A stretch of 64,000 nucleotides of DNA from a virus: positions 1 to 64,000 of the IMG/VR virus record IMGVR_UViG_3300044972_000310; one strand, given 5' to 3'. A program made the position numbers and the translations under genes. Positions 25,534 through 33,066 of this stretch are shown here, in pieces; position 1 is the first letter of the stretch; every line of letters begins with the position of its first letter. The notes under the pieces were generated by a model that was not told where the DNA came from, did no database searches, and saw only the letters and a list, made by a program, of their open reading frames with translations.

Positions 25534-26183
25534 TGTTAGAAACTATATGTGACATAATGGTAGACGCTTACAAGCGTAATTGGATTACCAGTCGTGATGG
25601 TAATGTCAGCATACGACACCACGACCGTGACCACTTTTATATCACACCGAGTGGTGTGCGTAAGCAAACACTACAACCTGATCAATTCAAGAAGATTGGT
25701 ATTGAGAAAGGCTACTGGGGCCAACCACCGACTATATACCATGCAACTAAAGAGTTAGAATACACTGAAATCAGTGCCAATCTAAAGCCCAGCGGAGAAC
25801 TTCCCTTGCACTTTGGCTTACAGAAAGAAATGGGACAGCATACTGGCGAAGTTCGTGTAGTAGTACACGTTCATCCTACTTATTGTATTGCTGCCATGCA
25901 TGCCGGCATTAACCTTAGCACTATCAGTGATGCGTTTCCAGAACTCAACCGCTACACCAAGGTAGCACCCAATGTAGGCGATGTGCCTCCTATTAGCCAA
26001 GAGCTTGCGGATCAGTGCCATAAGATGTTACAGTTAGATAAAGACGGCAATATTGCTTATGATATCGTAGGTATCAAAGGGCATGGGGTAGTTGCTATTG
26101 ATACAACACCGTGGCGTGCATACGAGCATATAGAAAGATTAGAACATATTTGCAAGATAGTACTTGCAAGTGGAAAATATTAA
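25533..26183 (+). CDS. Class II aldolase/adducin-family protein
   Basis: 216 residues: ITSRDGNVSIRHHDRDHFYITPSG at the N-terminus, the Zn-site block VVVHVHPTYCIAAMHAG with HxH, and GIKGHGVVAIDTTPWRAYEHIERLEH with the third His. Relatives include fuculose-phosphate aldolase and methylthioribulose-phosphate dehydratase; the substrate is not evident. The position between nrdA and nrdB, coupled to nrdA, is unusual and suggests a link to nucleotide or pentose metabolism. Confidence 0.8.
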   Translation: MLETICDIMVDAYKRNWITSRDGNVSIRHHDRDHFYITPSGVRKQTLQPDQFKKIGIEKGYWGQPPTIYHATKELEYTEISANLKPSGELPLHFGLQKEMGQHTGEVRVVVHVHPTYCIAAMHAGINLSTISDAFPELNRYTKVAPNVGDVPPISQELADQCHKMLQLDKDGNIAYDIVGIKGHGVVAIDTTPWRAYEHIERLEHICKIVLASGKY

Positions 26184-26184
26184 A

Positions 26185-27285
26185 ATGTCAAAACAACAAT
26201 ATAATTTAAACACAAAGACAGACTATCTAAGCCGTAAGATGTTTCTGGATCCAGCAGGACCTGTAACTATTCAACGCTTTGAAGAAGTTAAATACAAGAA
26301 GATTGCAGACTTCGATGCCACAGCCCGTGGTTTCTTCTGGCAACCCGAAGAGATTAGTCTTACCAAAGACGCTAACGATTTTAAGGATGCAAGCGATGCA
26401 GTTAAACATATATTCACTAGCAACCTACTACGTCAAACAGCACTTGATAGTTTGCAAGGTAGAGGACCAACACAGGTATTCACTCCTGTTTGTAGTCTCC
26501 CCGAAGTCGAAGCTCTCATGTACAACTGGGGATTCTTTGAAACAAATATCCATAGTAAAAGCTACAGCCATATAATCCGCAACATTTATAATGTGCCTAA
26601 GGATGTGTTTAACACAATCCATGACACTAAAGAAATTGTGGACATGGCGTCTAGTGTGGGCAACTACTATGACAAGCTACACGTTATCAATTGCCGTAAA
26701 GAACTTGGGCAAGAAGTCACTGAGAAAGAACACGTTAAAGCCGTTTGGATGGCACTACATGCCAGCTATGCACTAGAAGCATTCCGCTTTATGGTTAGCT
26801 TTGCTACAAGTTTGGCCATGGTTGAAAACAAGATCTTTATCGGCAACGGTAACATCATCAGCTTGATCCTACAAGACGAATTATTGCACAAAGGCTGGAC
26901 AGCCTATATGATTAACCAAGTTATCAAAGAAGATCCTCGCTTTGCTGAAGCTAAACAAGAATGTGAAGCAGAAGTATATGCATTGTATATGGATGTGATT
27001 CGGGAAGAAAAAGATTGGGCCAGCTACCTGTTTAAGATGGGACCAGTTATTGGACTCAATGCAAACATTCTGCGTGACTTTGTGGACTACACCGCAGTAG
27101 ATGCATTAAAGCAAATTGGTATTAAGTACCAAGCGGCTGCTCCTAAGTCAACTCCAATTCCTTGGTTTAACAAGCATACTGATACTAGTAAGAAACAAAC
27201 AGCACTACAAGAAAACGAATCGACTAATTACGTCATCGGAGTTATGGGTGAAGGTATTGACTATGATGCCTTGCCTGTGCTATAA
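26185..27285 (+). CDS. nrdB: Ribonucleoside-diphosphate reductase beta subunit
   Basis: 366 residues from the ATG at 26185 (an upstream TTG overlaps the aldolase gene). Diiron ligands are visible: D88 in ALDSLQGR, E119, H123, E in SYALEAFRF, and E-L-L-H in LQDELLH; the radical Tyr is Y127. Between E119 and H123 the sequence is E-T-N-I-H, one residue longer than the E-x-x-H of E. coli NrdB (see findings). It is followed by a promoter and the glutaredoxin gene. Confidence 0.92.
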   Translation: MSKQQYNLNTKTDYLSRKMFLDPAGPVTIQRFEEVKYKKIADFDATARGFFWQPEEISLTKDANDFKDASDAVKHIFTSNLLRQTALDSLQGRGPTQVFTPVCSLPEVEALMYNWGFFETNIHSKSYSHIIRNIYNVPKDVFNTIHDTKEIVDMASSVGNYYDKLHVINCRKELGQEVTEKEHVKAVWMALHASYALEAFRFMVSFATSLAMVENKIFIGNGNIISLILQDELLHKGWTAYMINQVIKEDPRFAEAKQECEAEVYALYMDVIREEKDWASYLFKMGPVIGLNANILRDFVDYTAVDALKQIGIKYQAAAPKSTPIPWFNKHTDTSKKQTALQENESTNYVIGVMGEGIDYDALPVL

Positions 27286-27286
27286 T
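27257..27286 (+). promoter_or_regulatory. Sigma70 promoter TTGACT-18-TATAAT
   Basis: -35 TTGACT 27257-27262, 18-bp spacer, -10 TATAAT 27281-27286, inside the end of nrdB; the glutaredoxin ATG is at 27304 with GGAG upstream. Confidence 0.65.
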
Positions 27287-27303
27287 AGGACATCGGAGAA
27301 ATT

Positions 27304-27558
27304 ATGACAACACCAGTTATTGTATGGTCAAAGTACCATTGCCCCTATTGCGATCAAGCAAAGGCATTATTAAAACAACAGGGTGTTCCATTTGAAGAAC
27401 GTAAAATCGGAGATGGATACACCAAGGAAGAATTGTTAGAAGCAGTACCAAATGCTCGAACAGTTCCTCAAATTATTATCAATGGTGCATCTATTGGTGG
27501 TTTTACAGAATTAAGAAAATATATCGACGAAACCGGATTCAACGGTACCGGATACTAA
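27304..27558 (+). CDS. Glutaredoxin
   Basis: 84 residues, GrxC-like: active-site C-P-Y-C at residues 14-17 (YHCPYCDQAKALL), the TVPQI cis-proline motif and the glutathione-binding GGFTELRKY end. It supplies electrons to the ribonucleotide reductase next to it. It may also interact with the IscU-IscA pair downstream, since it is a dithiol enzyme of the class that contacts Fe-S proteins. Confidence 0.92.
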   Translation: MTTPVIVWSKYHCPYCDQAKALLKQQGVPFEERKIGDGYTKEELLEAVPNARTVPQIIINGASIGGFTELRKYIDETGFNGTGY

Positions 27559-27571
27559 AAAGGAAACTAAA

Positions 27572-27862
27572 ATGTTAATCAATAAAGGCGTAGCAGAAGG
27601 CGAAGTCATTACCCTCAAACTAACCAGCGGCGAAGAAATTGTTGCTAAACTAGTAGAAGATGGTGCGTTGTATTACAAACTATCAAAGCCAATGGTTATT
27701 GGTATGGGACAAAAAGGTCCAGGTCTAATGCCTTACTTGTTCACTGTTAGTCCAAATGCAGATATTCGTTTGCAAAAGTCTACAGTCACAGTAGCAGAAG
27801 CAACTGACGAAGCATTTGCCAAACAGTTTCTCGAGTCAACAACTGGCATTGCGTTAGTATAA
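27572..27862 (+). CDS. Sm-like (Lsm) phage protein
   Basis: 96 residues. The N-terminal core GEVITLKLTSGEEIVAKLVE followed by YYKLSKPMVIG matches the Sm1/Sm2 beta fold of a small Sm-like protein family of cyanophage origin. Such proteins form rings and may bind RNA. A strong ribosome site AGGA lies before the ATG. An RNA-binding role in the phage is inferred. Confidence 0.6.
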   Translation: MLINKGVAEGEVITLKLTSGEEIVAKLVEDGALYYKLSKPMVIGMGQKGPGLMPYLFTVSPNADIRLQKSTVTVAEATDEAFAKQFLESTTGIALV

Positions 27863-27879
27863 CGTCAATAATCATAGTG

Positions 27880-27887
27880 TATAAATA
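27880..27887 (+). promoter_or_regulatory. T4-type late promoter box TATAAATA (exact)
   Basis: Exact TATAAATA ending 4 nt before the ATG at 27892, in the string TATAAATACACTATG. Initiation at normal late-promoter distance would fall on the start codon. Confidence 0.55.
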
Positions 27888-27891
27888 CACT

Positions 27892-28128
27892 ATGACTTAT
27901 AAAATTAGGGCAGGTGCCCCATTTGATTTAGACAATTTATTCAATAGACCGGCCGTAGATGCCGGTCCTATCGTTAATCCATATCCGGATATTATATTAA
28001 GTAATATTGACGGTGGAGATTTTATACAGCCTGTTACATTTACAGTAGACGGCGGATTTATTCCGGCTGCTGGCACTGCAACGTATGACCCTTCTAGAAC
28101 ATACGGACCGGACGATATTGTACCATGA
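27892..28128 (+). CDS. Small structural-type protein upstream of fibre
   Basis: 78 residues from the ATG at 27892; a GTG at 27877 is in frame, but its first codons coincide with the promoter box. Pro/Asp-rich (FDLDNLFNRPAVDAGPIVNPY), ending YGPDDIVP. It overlaps the fibre gene by ATGA. Probably a tail or fibre accessory protein. Confidence 0.5.
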   Translation: MTYKIRAGAPFDLDNLFNRPAVDAGPIVNPYPDIILSNIDGGDFIQPVTFTVDGGFIPAAGTATYDPSRTYGPDDIVP

Positions 28129-29360
28129 CTACTCCAACTGGTAGCATATTATTACGTCGAGGACCTACTACTGATCGAGTAGCGTTTGTTCCACTTGACG
28201 GTGAAATAATCTACGACGAAAATTTAAAATCAATCTTTATTGGTGATGGTGCTACTTATGGCGGTAATGCTGTTGGTACAGTCCCAGGCTCAATGTCAAA
28301 CAGTTTTGCTAACATTCTAGTAGCAGGACAAAGTAATGTAACAGCAGATTCCTACTCTGATAATTTAACCTTAGTGGCGGGTACTGGAATAACATTAACC
28401 ACTGATGCAATCAACGATAGCATTACTATTGCTAGTAGTGCTGCTGGAGCAACCTACGGGATTAGTGCAGAAACGGCCACGGGTGGTACTAGCTTACGAC
28501 TAACTGGTAGCAATGTTACTACAGATAATGTTAAGTTTGCAGAAGGTACTGGTATTACAGTTACTCGAACAGATGCAGATACTATTACTATTGCTACAAC
28601 AGTAACTGATACAAACACAACATATGGGATCAGTGCAGAGACAGTAGCCGGCGGTGCCTATTTACGATTAACAGGCAGCAATGCGTCAACAGACAATATT
28701 AAATTTGCCAGTGCTGGCAATGTAACAGTTACTCGAACAGATGCAAATATTATTACAATTAGTGGCAGTCCACTAGGCGGCGCAGTATTAGATGATATAG
28801 ATGATGTATCATTAAGTGTTCCAACTAACGGACAATTTTTACGCTACAACGGAACCAACTGGTACAATGCTACAGCAACCTTAGGCGGTGGATCACTATC
28901 TAGCAGTTTTGAAACTATTAAAGTAGCAGGCCAAGCTGATATAGTAGCCGACTCCTCTACTGATATACTAACCCTAGTTGCTGGGCCTGGGATTACTATT
29001 ACATCTAATGCAGTAACGGATACTATTACTATTAATAATTCAGATTCTTTAGTTTCAGTATCACCTTCTGAAATAGCAGCCGGAACTGATCAATCAACTG
29101 CTTTAGAACTAACCTCAATTATAAACAATATAACCACAACTGATCTCGGAACAGGGGTTAGACTTCCTACAGCAGTAGCAGGTACAAGATTATTAGTGTT
29201 TAATAACGGATTGAACACGGCAGCAGTGTATCCGGCCATCGGTGCAGATATTAATGGATTAGGTATAGATGTAGCATTTTCATTAGAGGTTGGTGCTCGA
29301 TTAGAATTTGTTGCAATTACAACTACGCAATGGTATACAATGAATGCAACATATGCATAA
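28125..29360 (+). CDS. Tail-fibre protein with repeated modules
   Basis: 411 residues. N-terminal GSILLRRGPTTDRVAFVPLDG with GEIIYDENLKSIFIGDG is the fibre attachment module shared with 21176. Two similar repeats begin TYGISAETATGGTSLRLTG (about residue 105) and TYGISAETVAGGAYLRLTG (about 165), each followed by a TVTRTDA strand. Ser/Thr/Asp-rich throughout, C-terminal part compact. Receptor-binding or fibre role is likely. Confidence 0.7.
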   Translation: MTTPTGSILLRRGPTTDRVAFVPLDGEIIYDENLKSIFIGDGATYGGNAVGTVPGSMSNSFANILVAGQSNVTADSYSDNLTLVAGTGITLTTDAINDSITIASSAAGATYGISAETATGGTSLRLTGSNVTTDNVKFAEGTGITVTRTDADTITIATTVTDTNTTYGISAETVAGGAYLRLTGSNASTDNIKFASAGNVTVTRTDANIITISGSPLGGAVLDDIDDVSLSVPTNGQFLRYNGTNWYNATATLGGGSLSSSFETIKVAGQADIVADSSTDILTLVAGPGITITSNAVTDTITINNSDSLVSVSPSEIAAGTDQSTALELTSIINNITTTDLGTGVRLPTAVAGTRLLVFNNGLNTAAVYPAIGADINGLGIDVAFSLEVGARLEFVAITTTQWYTMNATYA

Positions 29361-29369
29361 AGGAATAAC

Positions 29370-29660
29370 ATGACAGGAATTGTTCGAGTCAATGCTGACT
29401 CTCATAATGGACATGCAGGACACAGAGTACCCTTCCATAAAACATCTTATGCAAGTGGTAGTGGAAATGTTTTTGTAAACAGTGAGCCAGCCGTAAGAAA
29501 GGGAGATGCATTAGCATGTGGCGACACCGCAGTTGGAGCATCGTCTAACGTATTTGTTAACGGCATCCCAGTTCACCGTCAAGGTGACTCAACAAGCGGA
29601 CACGGTAAATGGGTCCCAAACGCCGCCGCCAGTGGTAGCTCTAACGTATTTGCCAATTAG
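29370..29660 (+). CDS. PAAR-domain tail-spike tip protein
   Basis: 96 residues. PAAR-type repeats with zinc-ligand His residues: DSHNGHAGHRVPFH, GSGNVFVN, GASSNVFVNGIPVHRQGDS and GSSNVFAN. Similar to T4 gp5.4, which caps the tail needle. It follows the fibre genes, as expected for baseplate or tail modules. Confidence 0.85.
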   Translation: MTGIVRVNADSHNGHAGHRVPFHKTSYASGSGNVFVNSEPAVRKGDALACGDTAVGASSNVFVNGIPVHRQGDSTSGHGKWVPNAAASGSSNVFAN

Positions 29661-29661
29661 G

Positions 29662-29690
29662 TTGATCTTAAATTAACTACGCTGTATAAT
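29662..29690 (+). promoter_or_regulatory. Sigma70 promoter TTGATC-17-TATAAT
   Basis: -35 TTGATC 29662-29667, 17-bp spacer, -10 TATAAT 29685-29690; ATG of the next gene at 29697, at the expected start point. Confidence 0.7.
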
Positions 29691-29696
29691 ATCAAC

Positions 29697-30197
29697 ATGA
29701 ACATTTATTTAGATATGGACGACGTAGTCGCCGATTGGATGGGATATGCTCGAAATTATCTTAAAGAACCTGCATGGCAAGAAGGCGAGATACTTCCCTT
29801 ACCGGTGTGGAATCGTCTTAAAGATAACCAACGTATGTACAGCAAACTTCCATTAAAGGAAGGGGCAGTGGAGTTGGTCAATTGGGTTACTGAATATACA
29901 GATAAACATCCCGATGTGGGATTGTTCTTCTTAACCGCAGTACCTCATAACAATGATATGCCGTGGGCGTTTGTTGATAAAGTTTGGTGGGCAAGATCAC
30001 ATTTCCCACATATTCCTGTATTCTTCGGACCATACAGTGATAACAAATGGATGCGATGTGAAAGCGCCGAGGACATTCTTATCGATGATCGTCGCAGCAA
30101 TAACGAAGAGTGGGTTAAGGCAGGTGGCCGCGCCCATATGTACCGTAACTGGACAGACTGTAAAGCATGGTTGGAGGCTGAGTTAGGTCCACTATGA
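29697..30197 (+). CDS. 5'(3')-deoxyribonucleotidase-like HAD phosphatase
   Basis: 166 residues. HAD motif I is D-M-D-D in IYLDMDDVVADW, motif II is FFLTAVP, and the last motif is ILIDDRRSNNEEW. The cap is small, as in NT5C-type enzymes that dephosphorylate dNMPs. It may balance nucleotide pools along with ribonucleotide reductase and MazG. Overlaps the next gene by ATGA. Confidence 0.8.
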   Translation: MNIYLDMDDVVADWMGYARNYLKEPAWQEGEILPLPVWNRLKDNQRMYSKLPLKEGAVELVNWVTEYTDKHPDVGLFFLTAVPHNNDMPWAFVDKVWWARSHFPHIPVFFGPYSDNKWMRCESAEDILIDDRRSNNEEWVKAGGRAHMYRNWTDCKAWLEAELGPL

Positions 30198-30385
30198 ACA
30201 GTTTAGAGAAAGTTTGGGCAAGAGCAACTGGCCATTTAATGGGCCAAACAGACCAAGATCGTCCGGATATACCTATACTTACTTTAAGAGAAGCACGTAT
30301 AGCGTTGTTTTTAAAGACCTTCTGGGTCATCATACATGTAATAACGTGTTGTTTCATTATTGCGAACACAATACATCACTGGTAA
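30194..30385 (+). CDS. Small membrane protein
   Basis: 63 residues; ATG overlaps the upstream stop (ATGA). One transmembrane helix at about 40-60 (KTFWVIIHVITCCFIIANTI) ends in HHW. An overlapping frame at 30214 has no coupling and is judged a shadow. Function unknown. Confidence 0.6.
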   Translation: MNSLEKVWARATGHLMGQTDQDRPDIPILTLREARIALFLKTFWVIIHVITCCFIIANTIHHW

Positions 30386-30410
30386 TAACTATATAACAAA
30401 GGAGACAATT

Positions 30411-30605
30411 ATGTCAGCAAACAAATATCAAGAGTTCACAAAAATCGTAGAAGCCATGGAGGCAGACTTCGAAAAGTTCTATGACAAGGAAGTTGGCGCA
30501 GCCGGCACCCGTGTTCGTAAGGCTTGCCAAGATTTGGCTAAGTTGTGCAAAGAAACTCGTAACGATGTGACTGCGGTTAAGAACGCTCGAAAAGAAGCGG
30601 CCTAA
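30411..30605 (+). CDS. Histone H1-like (HC1-type) DNA-binding protein
   Basis: 64 residues from the ATG at 30411, preceded by AAAGGAG; an upstream in-frame ATG at 30360 lies in the previous gene. The sequence EADFEKFYDKEVGAAGTRVR followed by RKACQDLAKL matches the conserved core of bacterial histone H1-like HC1 proteins. Lacks the long Lys/Ala tail of chlamydial HC1. Likely binds DNA and may compact host or phage nucleoid. Overlaps nothing downstream. Confidence 0.75.
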   Translation: MSANKYQEFTKIVEAMEADFEKFYDKEVGAAGTRVRKACQDLAKLCKETRNDVTAVKNARKEAA

Positions 30606-30655
30606 TGTCAACGAAACCCCTGGTAAATACGTTATATACTTACAAGGGGTATAAT

Positions 30656-30955
30656 ATGAAAAAACTTTTAACTGTTCTGTTACTAACGGTCAGTGCCACA
30701 GCATTTGCTCAGCATAATCATCACTGGCGTCATCATGGCTATCGTCATGTAGGTCCCAACATCGGTTATTGGGTAGCACCGTTAGTCATTGGCGGGATTG
30801 TAGGGGCTGCAATTGCCAAAGAGAATCAGCAACCTCCTGTAATCGTACAACAACCGCAGTCAGTAATCATTCAACGTCAAACAGTTTGTACTGAGTGGAA
30901 AGAAATACAAAATTCCGATGGACAAGTCTATCGTGAAAGAACTTGTACACAATAA
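30656..30955 (+). CDS. Secreted His-rich small protein with glycine-zipper segment
   Basis: 99 residues from the ATG at 30656 (AAGGGG just upstream). Signal peptide 1-19 (MKKLLTVLLL... AFAQ), a His/Arg-rich stretch HNHHWRHHGYRHVG, a glycine-zipper hydrophobic segment (VIGGIVGAAIAKE), and a Cys-flanked C-terminal end (CTEWKEI...ERTCTQ). Likely periplasmic or outer-membrane; possible metal binding via His. No family recognised. Confidence 0.6.
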   Translation: MKKLLTVLLLTVSATAFAQHNHHWRHHGYRHVGPNIGYWVAPLVIGGIVGAAIAKENQQPPVIVQQPQSVIIQRQTVCTEWKEIQNSDGQVYRERTCTQ

Positions 30956-30964
30956 GGAAATACT

Positions 30965-31039
30965 ATGGCAAAATTTAAAGCACATCACCCTCGTTCAGTA
31001 AAAGCTACTGCTCGAAGAGTTCTCAAGAAGAAGAAATAA
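30965..31039 (+). CDS. 24-residue basic peptide
   Basis: Short frame MAKFKAHHPRSVKATARRVL plus KKKK, overlapping iscU by TAATG. AAGGAAATACTATG gives a ribosome site, and it is very basic (ribosomal-protein-like). Coupling and site support translation; role unknown. Confidence 0.5.
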   Translation: MAKFKAHHPRSVKATARRVLKKKK

Positions 31040-31425
31040 TGGCCTACTCAGATAAAGTTGTCGACCACTATGAAAATCCCAGGAATGTCGGATCTTTTGA
31101 CAAGAGTGATCCTAGTGTTGGTACTGGTATGGTTGGCGCACCTGCTTGCGGCGACGTAATGAAATTACAAATAAAGGTTGATCATGATACAGGTATTATT
31201 ACAGATGCGAAATTTAAAACGTATGGCTGTGGATCGGCTATCGCGAGTTCGAGCCTCATTACGGAGTGGGTCAAAGGAATGCACATCGACCGAGCAGGAG
31301 AAATTAAAAACTCCGAAATCGCCGAAGAACTAGCTCTACCGCCAGTTAAAATACATTGTAGCATATTGGCTGAAGATGCCATCAAAGCAGCCGTAAATGA
31401 TTACCGTAACCGACACAGCGGCTAA
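31039..31425 (+). CDS. iscU: Fe-S cluster scaffold protein IscU
   Basis: 128 residues, same length as E. coli IscU. The three cluster ligands are present: C37 (GAPACGD, with D39), C64 (YGCGS) and C107 (IHCSIL). LPPVK at 100-104 is the known HscA/HSP70 recognition motif. Assembles 2Fe-2S clusters for transfer to apo-proteins. The phage also encodes DnaK and IscA, so an alternative Fe-S assembly route is plausible. Overlaps iscA by 29 nt. Confidence 0.92.
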   Translation: MAYSDKVVDHYENPRNVGSFDKSDPSVGTGMVGAPACGDVMKLQIKVDHDTGIITDAKFKTYGCGSAIASSSLITEWVKGMHIDRAGEIKNSEIAEELALPPVKIHCSILAEDAIKAAVNDYRNRHSG

Positions 31426-31723
31426 GAAGATCAAACAGCAGTTGACTAAGCGTGGGAGAGGTGTGGGTATTCGAATAGGTGTTAAAACTACAGGATGCAG
31501 TGGCCTAGCTTATGTGTTAGAATTTGTGGACAGTTACGAAGCCGAAGTAGGTGTGACTAATTATGCCCAGCCAGATTTTGCCTTGTTAGTTGATGCCAAA
31601 TCAGAAGTTTATCTAAAAGGCCTAACTGTTGATTGGGTGCGCAATGGACTCAATGAAGGATTTGAATTTCGCAACCCAAATGAACGTGATAAATGCGGTT
31701 GCGGAGAAAGTTTTAGGGTATGA
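31397..31723 (+). CDS. iscA: A-type Fe-S carrier IscA
   Basis: 108 residues. The cluster cysteines are C34 (TTGCSG) and the CGC pair C100-G-C102 in DKCGCGESF, matching the E. coli pattern. It receives clusters from IscU and delivers them to targets. The 29-nt overlap with iscU and ATGA junction with the next gene indicate a single transcript. No iscS desulfurase is present in the window, so host sulfur donation is expected. Confidence 0.92.
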   Translation: MITVTDTAAKKIKQQLTKRGRGVGIRIGVKTTGCSGLAYVLEFVDSYEAEVGVTNYAQPDFALLVDAKSEVYLKGLTVDWVRNGLNEGFEFRNPNERDKCGCGESFRV

Positions 31724-32049
31724 AAAAAGTGTGGGATAGAAAAGCAACTCGAGATTGGATTGCTCAGTTAGAGCACAGAATCGAAGACATTCGATACTAC
31801 ATGGAACGTACTATTCAGTGGTGTGAAGCTAATGATGTGTACAGTGACAGAACAGTTTTCGCCTGTATCATTATGACATCAGTATGGGTTAGCCATCTGC
31901 GTAATGAACCCATAACCAAAAAAGAGTTATTTGAAATGCTGGGCGTTAAAGGTTGGGAAGGCATTGATGATGCCATATACCAGTTTAACGAGGAATACGA
32001 ATCGTTTGAACACGAAGAACTACTGGAAATGGTTGCAAGCTCATTTTAA
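31720..32049 (+). CDS. Hypothetical protein in the isc cluster
   Basis: 109 residues, helical and acidic, with WDRKATRDWIAQLEHRIEDI and WVSHLRNEPITKKELFEML. Coupled to iscA by ATGA. It does not show the J-domain HPD of HscB and does not look like ferredoxin or IscX. Position alone suggests a link to Fe-S assembly or regulation. Confidence 0.55.
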   Translation: MKKVWDRKATRDWIAQLEHRIEDIRYYMERTIQWCEANDVYSDRTVFACIIMTSVWVSHLRNEPITKKELFEMLGVKGWEGIDDAIYQFNEEYESFEHEELLEMVASSF

Positions 32050-32078
32050 TTGACTGTTGATAACATAGATGTTATAAT
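32050..32078 (+). promoter_or_regulatory. Sigma70 promoter TTGACT-17-TATAAT
   Basis: -35 TTGACT 32050-32055, 17-bp spacer, -10 TATAAT 32073-32078; next ATG 32108. Confidence 0.75.
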
Positions 32079-32107
32079 AAGTCTATGTTAACTACAAGAA
32101 AGTCAAT

Positions 32108-32497
32108 ATGAGTATGCATCTTGAAGGCCCTTGGTTGTCTACTACTGGCAAACGAAAAGGCAAACAAAAGTTTGCTTCATCAGAAGCCAAACGTCGAGCA
32201 GAGCAGTTGGACCAAGATTGGAAAGACATCCAAAAAAAGTGGGGTGTTGAGGCGGAAGAAAAGAAACGTAAGCGAGCAATGTCCGCTGAGCCGTTGCAGT
32301 ACTCTTTAAACAGCCCCAATCAACGTACTACTGCACATATTCCCAGTCGTGGCGATAGTACAGGAAATGCCATACTTAAACCTAATCCAGTTTATACTGG
32401 CACTAAAGTTAAAGGTATTGGTACCATGCATAAAAGCAATGCTGTGCCAATTTTTAGCGACGAAGAGGCTATTGCAATATCTACAATGCGTAGATAA
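32108..32497 (+). CDS. Conserved phage protein
   Basis: 129 residues. Lys/Arg-rich first half (GPWLSTTGKRKGKQKF, KKWGVEAEEKKRKRAMSAE) and an ordered second half VYTGTKVKGIGTMHKSNAVP followed by IFSDEEAIAISTMRR. This architecture is common in phages, where it is a hypothetical protein. Its own sigma70 promoter suggests early expression. No function known. Confidence 0.6.
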   Translation: MSMHLEGPWLSTTGKRKGKQKFASSEAKRRAEQLDQDWKDIQKKWGVEAEEKKRKRAMSAEPLQYSLNSPNQRTTAHIPSRGDSTGNAILKPNPVYTGTKVKGIGTMHKSNAVPIFSDEEAIAISTMRR

Positions 32498-32526
32498 GTA
32501 ATTAACTATCATAAAAAGGAGAAGAA

Positions 32527-33057
32527 ATGATTAAGCTCATTAAAATCTTACTTGTATTGATCGGTCTAGCACTTGTTGGATTTATTGGATACAAAGCGGT
32601 CATGTATAAACTTGACCCAACTAAGCAATTGGTTATGAAAAACACTTCAGTAACAGCTGAAGTTAGAAATAAGCAATTAGAATGCTTGGCTCGTAATATC
32701 TATTACGAAGCAGGTAATCAACCTTTTGAAGGTAAAGTTGCTGTAGCACAGGTTACTATTAATCGTGCAGAAAGCGGACAATTTCCCTCCGATATCTGCA
32801 AAGTAGTTTACCAAAAGAATGTAGTGTACGAACGTGTACTTTGTCAGTTTAGTTGGTATTGTGAAACAGCCACTATGATGAGGCCAAAAAACACAGCCGT
32901 ATTTAAAGAAAGCGAAATGGTTGCACGACAGGTTCTATTGGAAGGGTTCCGTTTGCCTAGTTTGAAAAATGCATTATATTTTCACGCTACGCACATCAAT
33001 CCAAAATGGAACAGAGAACAAGTAGCCGTTATCGCAGGTCACGTATTTTACAAATAA
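32527..33057 (+). CDS. SleB-type cell-wall hydrolase (endolysin with signal anchor)
   Basis: 176 residues. Residues 1-28 form a transmembrane segment (LIKILLVLIGLALVGFIGYK), suitable as a signal-anchor. The catalytic SleB core (Hydrolase_2) includes CLARNIYYEAGNQPFEGK, where the Glu is the catalytic acid, VAQVTINRAESGQFP, and NALYFHATHINPKW near the end. Predicted endolysin that cuts peptidoglycan after export and release from the membrane. The next gene, a membrane protein, could act as holin. Confidence 0.8.
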   Translation: MIKLIKILLVLIGLALVGFIGYKAVMYKLDPTKQLVMKNTSVTAEVRNKQLECLARNIYYEAGNQPFEGKVAVAQVTINRAESGQFPSDICKVVYQKNVVYERVLCQFSWYCETATMMRPKNTAVFKESEMVARQVLLEGFRLPSLKNALYFHATHINPKWNREQVAVIAGHVFYK

Positions 33058-33066
33058 AGGAAAGTT

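Noticed and set aside
30214-30396. Overlapping 60-residue frame
   Set aside because: No coupling or ribosome site; the 30194 frame has ATGA coupling and a credible membrane helix.
31240-31262. GTTCGAG string resembling a tRNA T loop
   Set aside because: It is inside iscU coding sequence and has no matching acceptor stem; no tRNA gene was supported anywhere.
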